A DNA stretch of 64,000 bases from Stagonosporopsis chrysanthemi (taxonomy: Eukaryota > Ascomycota > Dothideomycetes > Pleosporales > Didymellaceae): assembly GCA_022560025.1 (NCBI GenBank), contig JAFISE010000031.1, positions 124,001 to 188,000 of the forward strand, given 5' to 3'. Below, one piece after another: positions 33,111-42,737 of the stretch. Under the pieces are notes generated by a model. The model saw nothing but the letters and a program-made list of their open reading frames with translations. It was not told the origin of the DNA and ran no database searches. A program made the translations under genes and the position numbers. Each line of letters opens with the position of its first letter. Within the stretch, counting starts at the first letter, position 1.

Positions 33111-34969
33111 ATGCCCGAGTACCTCGTGCGCTTAGCGCAGATACATGAGAGTTTTCGGACGGCCGAACTTCATGCTCTTGCGGAGCTTGCAGGCGCTGAG
33201 CTGGAGATTGTCAAGTATGATAATGATGTAGGTGCTCTTTCAAAAGACATCTGCAATGCCTAAACTGGCCCGTTTCGCCTGAATCACGAGTTTTCCCACC
33301 CCTTCACTACGGCCACAACCCCACTTGTTTTTTTATATATATATATCTCTAACACGCCCAGTCACCTTACTGCATCATCCGCCTCCCCTCGGACGCAGCA
33401 GCAGCCCAAGTCGCCTCCCGCGCCATGCTAATCCAAGGCATCTACGAACTCTGGGGCCAAGGACCAACCTACGACGCGCTGCGCCAAAACGTCAAAGACC
33501 TCACGCCGCAGAAATGGGGCCTCTACTCAACCTGCTCCTTCAGCTTCCGCGTGGAGCGCTACCGCGGCGTGCAAGCCCCGCCCGCACACACGGCGGCCGT
33601 CGTCGAGTCGTTCCAGTTCCTGGGCTTCCAGGGCAAAGTGCAGATCAAGCACCCAGACGCCTCGTTCCGCATCTTCGAGGAATACGGCCTCGATGCAAAG
33701 ACGCCGCACTACCACTACCTCGGGCGCTGGATTGCCGACGGCGGCCGCGACGCGAAGAACAAGTATGACCTCAAGAAACGCCACTACATCAGCACCACGT
33801 CCATGGACGCCGAGCTCGCGCTGCTCACGGCCAACATCGCAAAAGCCGCGCCGGGGAAACTGTACTACGACCCCTTCATGGGCACGGGGGGGTTCCCGAT
33901 CGCGTGTGCGCACTACGGCGCCGTGGTGGCGGGGAGCGACATCGACGGGCGGAGTATCCGCGGGTTGGGGGGCAGTGCGCGAAGGGGCCAGACGGGGCGG
34001 AAGAACGTGGCGATGAACTTTGAGCAGTACGGCACAGCGGGCCAGTACCTGGGCGGGTTTGTGTCGGACCTGACAAACTCGCCGCTGCGGATCCCTACGC
34101 TGCCCGTTCCATCGCCGTCGGACCACCCGCTGGACTCACCCACTTCTTCTTCTACTTCTCCTCCTCCTCCTCCTCCTCCTCCACCTTTTCCTCATCCTAC
34201 TGCCACTACAACTACCAATACAACCCCCACCCTCAGCACCAACGTGGCCACATACACCCCCTACCTGGACGGCATCGTAACCGACCCCCCCTACGGCATC
34301 CGCGAGGGCCTCAAAGTGCTGGGTACACGGACCCCCCTCCCGCCGTCCTCGCTCGCCGCGCACGCCGCCTCCTCACTCGCCGCGGGCTACATCCCGCCCA
34401 AGCGGCCCTACAGCTTCACCGCGCTGCTGGACGACATCCTCGCCTTCGCCGCCGCAACGCTGGTCCCCAACGGCGTGCTCAGCATGTGGATGCCGACGGC
34501 CAACGACGCCGACGTCGCGCTCATCATCCCCTCGCACCCGTGCCTGGAGCTGCGCAGCGTCTGCGTGCAGGCCTTCAACAAGTGGAGCCGGCGGCTGCTT
34601 ACGTATCGGCGGCGGGGCGTGGGGGAGGAGGTGGATGGCGCGGCGCTGGCGGCGCTGGGGGAGGCGCGCAAGCGGGGTTATGAAACGGGGACGCGGGCGA
34701 GCGACTTGAATGATTTCCGACGCAAGTATTTCGAGGGGTTTAGGGAGTTTGAGGATATGAAGAAGGAGTTTATTCGCATGAAGGTTGAGGGCGGGGAGAG
34801 GGTGGAGGAGGCGAGGGCGCAGGCGGAGGAGGTGGCGGAGGAGCGGGGGAGGGAGGAGTTGAGCGTTGCGGCGAGGGAGAAGGTGGGGGTGCTTGCGGTG
34901 CAGGAGGGAGATGCGGCGAGGGCGGCGGAGGAGTTGAATCGCCAGTTCAAGGTCGAGCATGAGGTGTGA
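33111..34969 (+). CDS. TRM11: tRNA (guanine(10)-N2)-methyltransferase catalytic subunit Trm11
   Basis: Two exons: 33111-33227 (39 codons) and 33362-34969. The 134-nt intron has a GTAGGT donor, a CTCTAAC branch point and a CCCAG acceptor, phase 0. The product is 574 aa. Trm11, with Trm112, puts a methyl group on N2 of guanine 10 in tRNA in the cytoplasm. The N-terminus (MPEYLVRLAQIHESFR, then SPYCIIRLPSD) is the THUMP-like part. The SAM-binding motif DPFMGTGGFPIACAHYG is at about residue 208 and the catalytic TDPPYGIREG at about 345. Between them lies an extra Thr/Ser/Pro-rich linker, coded by a TCT/CCT microsatellite near 34141-34200, which explains the extra length over yeast Trm11. The C-terminal ~90 residues are a Glu/Ala/Arg-rich helix (REFEDMKKEFIRMKVEGG onward), as in filamentous-fungal orthologs. 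Confidence 0.92.
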
Positions 34970-35117
34970 TGAATGGGTAAGAGGGAGCAAAGGGGGGAGC
35001 AGACATGTGGTTCAGTCTAGAAGTCTGCCTCTTTCTCCTTATATACAACACACCACATACATAATCCTACAATCCACCTTCTACTTACCATTTACAAAGC
35101 AAGCAATCCCCCCCCCC

Positions 35118-36944
35118 CTACTTCACAATCCTCTTCACCCCTTCCTTGACCTCACTCGCGCCCGCGCCAACCAACTCCGCAACATCGACTCTCTTCGCCT
35201 CGACATCCCCCTTCTTCTGCAGCGGACTCACCGTCTGCCTGAAGCCGGAATACCTCAGCCACCCGGCCGTCGCAATCCCGACGGCCATGCCGCCAAAATG
35301 ACTTGCATGATCCATAGTCGTCGCCTTACCCCTCAGCGCGTTATACACCTCGACAACGACAAAGGCCGCAAACAGCATCTTGGGCCAGAAGGCGACTTCC
35401 GAGTCCTTCAAGAATGGGATCTTGACCGTCTCGGCGTCGGTGAGGAGGCAGTACAGGGCGGCGATGCCCCAGATAGCGGCGCTGGCGCCGACGGAGTGGG
35501 CTGTGATGCTGCCGCGGCCGAGGTTGGCCCAGTAGAGGGAGGCGAGGGTGCCGACGGCGCCGGCGGAGAGGTAGGTGCCGAGGAAGACGCCGCGGCCGAC
35601 CAGGTCGTGCGCCACGGGGCCGACGAGACACAGCATCATCATGTTGGCGAAGAGGTGCTCGTACTGTACGTGGCTGAAGACGTTGAGGACCGATTGCACC
35701 GCGCGCGGGTACCCGGGCACGTGCATGAAGAAGCGCGTCATGATGGGCCAGAGCGGCATGATGCGCCAGGCGATGGCGACGACGACGTTGGCTCCAATCA
35801 GGGCGGCCATGGTGGCGGTGGTGGGGGAGAGGTCGGGCCAGACGCGGTATTCAGGCGAGGGTGGGGTGTAGTAGTGTGCGAAGCCCCAGCAGAGGAGGGA
35901 GAGGACGACGACGAAGGCGGTCATGGGGTAGATACGTTGGGCCTGAGGGGGTTAGCGGCGCTATGGGTTGGTGTGGGTGGGAGGTGGACTTACGAGGGTT
36001 GTCTTGGACAGCATCTCGGCCTCGTCCTTGAAGCCAGTCACAGACTCCTGCTCGTACTTTGCGCGCTCCTCGCTGCGGCGGCTGATCTGCTCGTTGCCAA
36101 ACACATCGATGTAGGTCGTCTGGTGCGGCCTCATGAGCTGCTTGCCGCTGGGCGTCTTGACCCACTCGCCCGTGGCCAGCTGGGCCTCCATGTCCCTCTC
36201 ACGCTGCTCCTTCAGCTCGGCCTTGCGCGTGACCTCGGCCAGACGCGCCTGTCGCTTCTCCTCGATGTTGCGCTCGAACTGGCTCTTGCCGACGTGCAGG
36301 ATGCCGATCTTCTGGTCGTCGCGCTCCAGCTGCTGGCGCTCCTCCTCCTCCTTCTGCACCTTCTCGCGGAAGGCGCGCGCGGGGTCCTTGTACTTGGACT
36401 CGGTCTCCGGGTCGGCGAGCCAGAGCTCGTAGGAGATGCGGTTGGCCTCCTTCTCAGCCCACTGCTCTGCGGCCACAGCTTCGTCGACAGGGTACTTGTC
36501 GCGCAGCCAGTCCAGGCCTTTCAGCGCCAGCGCGCGGTCGACGTGTGTGTACTGGGCGCCCAGGTTGTCGACGCCATAGTCGGCCAGCGAGCCGGCGGTG
36601 CGGCGGTGGTGCAGGATGCGCAGGACGTTGTTGCCCTCTGCGGGCGTGAGTCGCCGCCCAAAGATGCGCCGTATCGCATCGTCACTGACCCGGCCGCCAG
36701 GGAGTGGCCCGATCTTTACTGTGCGCGCGGGGTGCTTCTGCTGGAGGGGCTTGGTCGGGCTCTTGGGCGTGTCGACGATCTTCGCGGAGAAGCGCGGGGA
36801 TTGCGAGAAGGAGCGGTAGTGAGGGCGACTTGCGGCGTGTCTTCGCAGGAGCGAGAATATGGGCGATCTTGTGGCGGCCTCGGTCGCTGTGGCAGAAGCA
36901 CACAGTCGTTGCGCCACGGCGCACGAGGGTCGGAGCAGAGACAT
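35118..36944 (-). CDS. Rhomboid-family intramembrane serine protease, mitochondrial type
   Basis: Two exons: 36944-35994 and 35942-35118. The 51-nt intron has a GTAAGT donor, a CTAAC branch point and a CTCAG acceptor, phase 0. The product is 591 aa. The first ~60 residues are Arg/Ser/Ala-rich without acids (MSLLRPSCAVAQRLCAS ... HYRSFSQSPRF), a likely mitochondrial leader. A hydrophilic helical region of about 250 residues follows (for example RQARLAEVTRKAELKEQRER). The C-terminal half holds about six membrane segments with rhomboid hallmarks: FSHVQYEHLFANMMML, the catalytic Ser in SVGASAAIWG and the catalytic His in HFGGMAVG. Such proteases cleave membrane helices; the mitochondrial one in yeast, Pcp1, processes Mgm1 and Ccp1. 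The long N-terminal region is far larger than in Pcp1, so this may be a second, filamentous-fungal rhomboid and not Pcp1 itself. The stop codon abuts an 11-C run. Confidence 0.85.
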
Positions 36945-37248
36945 GAAGTGGCCTGCGCCTGCTCTCCGCAGGGTGGCCCGATGCTGGAAGGCGAGTGTCG
37001 ATGTGCAAGTCCGGCTACCTCCTCGATGGCTTTGTGCACTGCCTGTTCCTGCACATAGCCCGTGCACCGACTTCAAGAGCTCGTGGAGATATGGGACGAA
37101 TGGCGTCGTCCCCAAAAAGTGGTCGGCATCTCGGAGGTGCGCATTGGCCAGCTCAGCCCTACACACGTACATACTGTCATCTTCAAGACCGTCATAGTTC
37201 TTGCGTCCAAGCACGATCAGTGTGTCCAGTCCATACAACTACGACACC
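36945..37248. promoter_or_regulatory. Promoter region of the rhomboid gene
   Basis: 304 bp between the rhomboid start and the PI-PLC stop, both on the minus strand. No TATA box or repeat is evident. Confidence 0.4.
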
Positions 37249-38772
37249 TCAATGCCCCTCCGTGAGCTTCTTCAGCACGCCCATGTTCATGCCAATAATC
37301 AACCTCACCAGATCCCAGTCCCCTCCATCGCCCACAACATCCATGACCACAATCCCTGTCCCTCCATCTCCATCCTTCTTCCTTCTAACCACCTTGTCCC
37401 CTTCATCAACACTACTCCTCTCCGGATGCGCCGGCGTCGTCCCGGGCTCGCTCAAATGATGCCCAGCACAAAGCCACTCCTCCATATGGCGATTCACAAT
37501 CTTCGCAATCTTCTCCGGCCAGCACGCCCTCTTCCAGAAATTGCTGCCTGACAGGAAGTTCAGATACAGCGGGCCCGGCGGCACAGGATTTGTTTTGTCC
37601 GTCGTCACGCCGGGAATAGGATGCACGGCTTCTGCCGCACGCACGAGATGCTCGTTGGCGTACTGCACTTTCTGCGTGATGGCTTCCGGCACTAGCACCT
37701 CGCAGAAATCCTGCAGATTGAATGCCGGCGACGCTGATGGGAAGAGCGAAGACGTGCAGTTGTAGGGCCAGGCTGTTGCGTCGAGCCCTGAGCCGGATGA
37801 GTACATGGATGTGGACGACGGTGCTATGTCGTAGCGACGAACGAGTACGCATTTGCCGCGGACAGCACCCAAGTACGGGATACTGGGATCGGTGTACCAT
37901 TTCGAAGCGTTGGGGCCGATGTAGTGGTCTTGAAGAACACGCCCAAAGTGCTCGTCCGTTGACGAGCCTACGCCTTCACGTTTGAGCGAGACCAAGAGTG
38001 TCTCGCTGGGATGTGCTGCAAGGAATGCGTAGCACGTCTCCAGGACGGGGGCGAGGTACTTTGGCCCAGTCAGGCTAATGGGGAAAGCGCCATGCACCAG
38101 ATACATGTGCTTCTTGCCCGGATCAGAAGCGTGGATTGGCTGTGCACGGATATCCAAGAAGCGGATGCCGTTTTCAAGCTGCGCCTTGATGTCCACCGAC
38201 TGGCATTTTACAGAAGGTAGTGCCTTGTAGTAGGTATGCGAGTTGTGGGTGCCCGGTATGGACATGGCAGACAGCGGCAGCGTGTCCGGCATTGATTCCA
38301 TCCACTTCGAGTAGTCTTTTGTATCATTCGAGCGAATTACTAGGTGCGGAGTAGGCTGACAGGGATGGAAAAGTGCAGTGAACGTCTTAGAAGGATTGGG
38401 CGCCAGGGGCGTGAACTTTTGAGCAGACTTCTGGGTGTAGGACGGGTTGGTGTCAACGCGGTGGCGGTCACCGTCGATGAGCTCAATTGTGAGTCGTAAT
38501 GTAGAGTTGGGGTTTGTTATTCCGACTTCGACATCCTTCCCAATCGCGTGGAGAGTGTACGATTCAAAAGGCTCGAGCTTGATGTTCAGATCTTTGTGAT
38601 TGAACGACTGTGCATGTTCACCCAGCTCCGGTGCTGAAGGAGATACTGTAGTAGCATCTCTCCTGCCAAAGAAATAACCACCAGCCTTGCTCGTGGAAGT
38701 GTTCGGATCTTCAAAGTGTTCGATACGACTGAGCAAGATTGTATCGGAGGTGAGATTCCGCACGGTAAGCAT
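37249..38772 (-). CDS. PI-PLC X-domain protein (bacterial-type phospholipase C fold)
   Basis: A single exon of 507 aa. Residues ~155-470 form a phosphatidylinositol-specific phospholipase C X domain: MSIPGTHNSHTYY (His176 and His179), NGIRFLDIRAQ (residues 201-211, acidic contact) and YLVHGAF (His227). The bacterial-type enzymes use two His in these positions to cleave phosphatidylinositol. Two of the usual X-domain boxes are thus intact, and catalysis is possible. There is no signal peptide, no Y, PH, C2 or EF-hand domain, so it differs from eukaryotic PLC-delta. The first 130 residues are a beta-rich module (LTVRNLTSDTILLSRIEHF, then SYTLHAIGKDVEVGI) seen in front of this domain in many filamentous fungi. 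Physiological substrate is unknown. Confidence 0.88.
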   Translation of the reverse strand: MLTVRNLTSDTILLSRIEHFEDPNTSTSKAGGYFFGRRDATTVSPSAPELGEHAQSFNHKDLNIKLEPFESYTLHAIGKDVEVGITNPNSTLRLTIELIDGDRHRVDTNPSYTQKSAQKFTPLAPNPSKTFTALFHPCQPTPHLVIRSNDTKDYSKWMESMPDTLPLSAMSIPGTHNSHTYYKALPSVKCQSVDIKAQLENGIRFLDIRAQPIHASDPGKKHMYLVHGAFPISLTGPKYLAPVLETCYAFLAAHPSETLLVSLKREGVGSSTDEHFGRVLQDHYIGPNASKWYTDPSIPYLGAVRGKCVLVRRYDIAPSSTSMYSSGSGLDATAWPYNCTSSLFPSASPAFNLQDFCEVLVPEAITQKVQYANEHLVRAAEAVHPIPGVTTDKTNPVPPGPLYLNFLSGSNFWKRACWPEKIAKIVNRHMEEWLCAGHHLSEPGTTPAHPERSSVDEGDKVVRRKKDGDGGTGIVVMDVVGDGGDWDLVRLIIGMNMGVLKKLTEGH

Positions 38773-39481
38773 TCTTGGCAGATGTAGCAGCTGATGGCGA
38801 TTGAATGCTCGAACGTGCTACGGTGGTCGATTGGGTTGGGCCCCCTCGCTCTCGAAGTATGCTGGTGGCTTGATGCCTGTAACCAACTTTGACGCGTTAC
38901 TGGTATGTGAATATCACAACAACGCGATGCTCCGTTATGAATCGTAGCCTGGATGACCAGTGTCGAGACCCGATCAATTTCACGGATGTTATTCTTATGT
39001 TGATGGAAGAGAAACGCTGGAGCAACGAGGTTGACTGAAGCGAGTGCCAAGATCCGAGTCAAGCGCATCCTCGTACACGTACACAGAACGTCCCCGGATG
39101 ACCTGCACTACGTTAATGATGCGCCCGGAATAGTCGGCAGGCACATGTGAAGAAGCAGTAGAATTGTAGCAGAATAAGCTCCAAACAATAAATACCATTA
39201 GCCATGTGAGAAGCCTAAGCCGCCATGGCTACAGGAAAAACTATCCTGCGTCTACATACACCAACAGCTATCTTCCGAAAGCCCTGTCTTAATCCGACCA
39301 GGGCACACCCGGGTATCATGCATCTATGAGATGCCGGAAGATCAATACTCCTCAATGAACCCTACACATACATCCGGTTTCCCATGTCACCGATAAAAGC
39401 GCCTCATATGCAATCGTCCGCCACACTTGAGGACTCGCTAAGGAAGAACGCCGAATTCAAAACGCCGTAAAATGCACTTGT
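38773..39481. other. 709-bp intergenic region
   Basis: Promoter of the PI-PLC gene and 3' region of the sirtuin gene. No supported gene, repeat or RNA is seen. Confidence 0.45.
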
Positions 39482-41479
39482 TCAGCAGAGCAGATTGCCC
39501 ATCCTATTAGGCACCGAGTCTGGCCTTACGATGTCGTTCCTCTGCGAACTAGACGAGCTAGGACGGGAGTCAGTGTAAGAAGAAACAAGATTTGGTCGAG
39601 CAAGCTCATCATAGATCTGCTCACTTGGCGTGCGGTCTTTGACGGGCGTGAACGTCTCGACCTCCGGGCGCACGGGAGACTGGTTGTTGCGACGGTCTGC
39701 TTCTGACACCGGCTGCATAACCAGCTTGAATTTGGTGAGTGGAGTGCGTCTCGGTGTCGAGGGCGCCTCACGCGTCGCCGCTAGAGCGATTTCCGCGGCC
39801 TTCTTCATGGGAGCTGGCGCTTGGTTCGACTTCGTAGGAGCAAACTCAACCGGCGCTCCCTGCAACTTCTTTGCTCCCTTTCCCGCAGGCTTTGTGGCCG
39901 CTTTCTTGGCTTTAAACATGTTGTTGATTGCGGGCGTCTCTTTTGTTGTCTCCTTCCTGGCTTTGCTCTTTGTTCCTGTGGCCTTCTTTGGCTGCACTGG
40001 CAGCTTCTTTGCAGCTCCCTTCGTCGTCAGACTGGCAAGAAGATTCGTCTGCGCGCCGGATTTGCGCTTTGTGCCCTTCTTCGATGGCGTGCCCGGCTCC
40101 TGCTTGATAGAGTTCTTGGGCAACATGCGAGGGCTTTGACCAGGCGTCAACTGGCCTGCGTCACGGAAAACGCCAGGCTTCTTAGGAGTGCCAACGACCA
40201 CCTCAATCCTATTGCTCTCCTTGGCCTTGGACGCCTCTTCGTCTGTGACCACCTTGAAGTCCATCGGCTCGTCCCATCTCGGCATCGCCGCATGTCGAGC
40301 AACTTCATCACACGGGCCTGTGACGACCAAATCCCAGGCGTTCTTCAGGTCCACACCAAGAGGCTCGGGATCGTTATTGATCCATACGGCGACGCCGTCT
40401 TTCCTGTCGCGTACGGTGTTGCACATTTCGCGAGCGATGCGTCGAATGCCAGGGACCTTGAGGGTGGTGCCAGCCACGATGACCGCATCTGGCCGCATGC
40501 GAAGGTCAGTCGCAGCACAGGAGCCAATTGCCTCGTCGTCGGGGTTTTGCTCGTTGTATAGAACCATGCGAGGACGCAGACATCCAATACCGTGAGTACG
40601 CTTGTCTGCAGCTTGGCGAACCTCATCAATCTCCACGCAGCTCGGACACGGCGGCGCGGTGGGTCCATCGAATAGCGCCGCATCGAAAGGGTATAGCTTG
40701 TGGCATTTTGAGCAGACCATGTGATCGAGGCCTCCGTGGACCTGGACAGTCTTGGGCCAGGGGCCCTTCTTCGGTAGAGGGGCTTCGGTCTTCAGAGGAG
40801 GCATCGAGGTGTCGATGCCGTCAACGTTCTGGGTGTAGAGTCGCATCAGCCGGCCCTCCTGTGCCAGTGTCGCGATGAGATGGTGGAATGCTGTGGGCTG
40901 CGCGTTCTTGGTCTCTGTCGACAAACTGCGAACCATGGCGTGGAACGTAGCGGTAGACTGGTTGTCCTGGTAGACAGACGCGTCAAAGAGGTCCTTGCCG
41001 GATGACTTGAGCCCGTGCTCTTTCTTGAGGGTGTTGAAAAGGCCGGTTGCCGACCGGAAGTCGGGGATTCCTGCAGATACCGAGATTCCAGCGCCAGCAA
41101 TCACTACAATCTTGCGTTTCTTGTGCAGTAGGTTGCACAAGCGCTTAAGCTGCGGCAGGTCCTCCTCTGCAACGACTTCCTGCGACAAGTCGAGGTAGTG
41201 TGTTGTGCGGCCATTGGCATCTGTTGTGGGCGCGAGCTTCCTCCTCTTGGCAGGTCGCGGACCTTCATCGCAGCTGGAAGGGGGTGACGGCATGTCCTCG
41301 GGTGCGGGGGTCGTCTTGGCCGAAGAACGTCGCGAGGAGGACGGTGAGGGCAGCGAATGTGCATGGAATTCTGAGGGTGGTGAAGGAGAGCGTGTGAGGA
41401 CGGTGAGTTCAGACTCGCAGTCGGAGGGTGGGTCGGTCAGCGGCGAGCTTGGCCCGCCGTTGAACAGAAATGGCGCCAT
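39482..41479 (-). CDS. HST4: Sir2-family NAD-dependent histone deacetylase, Hst3/Hst4 type
   Basis: A single exon of 665 aa from the ATG at 41479, which begins MAPFLFNGG; an upstream in-frame stretch is open but repeat-derived. Sirtuins remove acetyl groups from lysine using NAD; Hst3/Hst4 act on H3 Lys56 in the nucleus after replication. The sirtuin core runs from about residue 115 to 400: GAGISVSAGIPDFRS binds NAD, TQNVDGID is next, the catalytic His is in VQVHGGLDHMVC, and the zinc-binding pairs are CSKC and CPSC. GTTLKVPGIRRIAREM and AVWINNDPEP are as in the Hst4 branch. A Lys-rich C-terminal tail of about 250 residues (KKGTKRKSGAQTN, KAKKAATKPAGKGAKK) and an early PAKRRK signal fit nuclear and DNA-associated function. 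Naming Hst4 over Hst3 rests on overall resemblance. Confidence 0.9.
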   Translation of the reverse strand: MAPFLFNGGPSSPLTDPPSDCESELTVLTRSPSPPSEFHAHSLPSPSSSRRSSAKTTPAPEDMPSPPSSCDEGPRPAKRRKLAPTTDANGRTTHYLDLSQEVVAEEDLPQLKRLCNLLHKKRKIVVIAGAGISVSAGIPDFRSATGLFNTLKKEHGLKSSGKDLFDASVYQDNQSTATFHAMVRSLSTETKNAQPTAFHHLIATLAQEGRLMRLYTQNVDGIDTSMPPLKTEAPLPKKGPWPKTVQVHGGLDHMVCSKCHKLYPFDAALFDGPTAPPCPSCVEIDEVRQAADKRTHGIGCLRPRMVLYNEQNPDDEAIGSCAATDLRMRPDAVIVAGTTLKVPGIRRIAREMCNTVRDRKDGVAVWINNDPEPLGVDLKNAWDLVVTGPCDEVARHAAMPRWDEPMDFKVVTDEEASKAKESNRIEVVVGTPKKPGVFRDAGQLTPGQSPRMLPKNSIKQEPGTPSKKGTKRKSGAQTNLLASLTTKGAAKKLPVQPKKATGTKSKARKETTKETPAINNMFKAKKAATKPAGKGAKKLQGAPVEFAPTKSNQAPAPMKKAAEIALAATREAPSTPRRTPLTKFKLVMQPVSEADRRNNQSPVRPEVETFTPVKDRTPSEQIYDELARPNLVSSYTDSRPSSSSSQRNDIVRPDSVPNRMGNLLC

Positions 41480-42737
41480 TGTCACAGGAAAGCGTTGTTG
41501 TTGTGTGTTTGTGGCAGGCGTGGGCGTGGGCATGGGCGTGGGTGTGGGCGTGGCGGGCGGACGCGTTTGGTAGCAGCGATCGGGGCTCCAAGCAGAGGGA
41601 GCCGTGACGAACAACGGAGCGCCTCAGCTCAGGGATATCGCGGCAAACGTAGCAGGTCTAGACGCGAGACGCACGACAGCGATAGCGATAGCGACTGAGC
41701 TGCACATACAACAGTAGCGCGACAACGAGTCGAGGCTGCAAGGGGTCCTTTGGGCCGTAGATGGATGGTGAGGCGCTCAGAGCGAGGTGGATCGCTGCCG
41801 TCACCGCTGGGCGTGGGGAGGTACCGGACGAGCAGGGCTGCAAAGTCGGGGAGCGACACTAAATCATAGCGATGGTTACGGATAGCGCGAAAATTACAGT
41901 GTACAAGCGCGCAGACGCGCTTTCGCGGGGCAACCGGCGGTTGGTGAGGAAATGGGGGTGGTTGGAGGTCTGCGATGAACGAAGAACGGGACCCTCTCGA
42001 CTCCCAGAGGCATGCCAAGCCCTCGACCAGACTTGGGCCAGTCTGCAGGGCCAACACAAACCGAATGAAACGGGAACGCTAGCAGGGCAGCCGATTGCGT
42101 CTGTTCGACACTTGCGGCCGAGAGCAGTGGGGGCTCAGCGTGCGGAGCGAAGTTCGAGCGCGTCCACAGGTATTACTTGTCGAGTCCGAGGGCGACAACG
42201 AACTCCCACGCCATCCTGCTGCGCACTCAAGGGCCATTGGCACGACAGCTGACCTCGTCATCTCCCTCGTCGGCCGATAGCGCAGAGTGGACGTGACATG
42301 GCGGTGCGGATTGACATTTGCTGAATTTACATCTCCAACCATCATCTCCACCGTCTGTACGCAGTGCTTGCAGTCCACATCATGGTTCGATTTTGTGAGG
42401 CACAGAATAGCGAGCGTGGTGTATCAAAGCTCGAGGCCTGGCGTGTGCAGTTCGCGAGAGCTTCGTGATGCAGGTCACCAAGCCGACGAGGCTGCGACCC
42501 ACCGTTGCGTTTCGCTTACCGGCGTTAGCGCAGACCCACCCGTCGAGGCCAACTCGAGCTCTGGGGCTCACCCTTGACCCAATCGCAGCCTGGTACATTT
42601 CCTATGTTCTTTGCGTGATACCCGACGATCAACATCGTCACACAGTCGTTGCCTCGATGATTTGAGCTTGGGTGACTATTCTCCAGTTTGGTTCCACGGC
42701 GCAGCTGCCCGCTCCATCAGCGCGCAAACCCGTCGAC
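41480..42737. promoter_or_regulatory. Divergent region between the sirtuin gene and MED16
   Basis: 1.26 kb between start codons. Right beside the sirtuin ATG (about 41515-41560) there is a GTGGGC-type hexamer array, probably in its 5' UTR. A short (GATAGC)n run is at about 41675-41695. No other gene is supported here. Confidence 0.5.

Noticed and set aside
34959..37058. 699-codon open frame antisense to the rhomboid gene
   Set aside because: Pure mirror of the GC-rich rhomboid exons; Gly/Val/Ala/Leu-rich with no family features.
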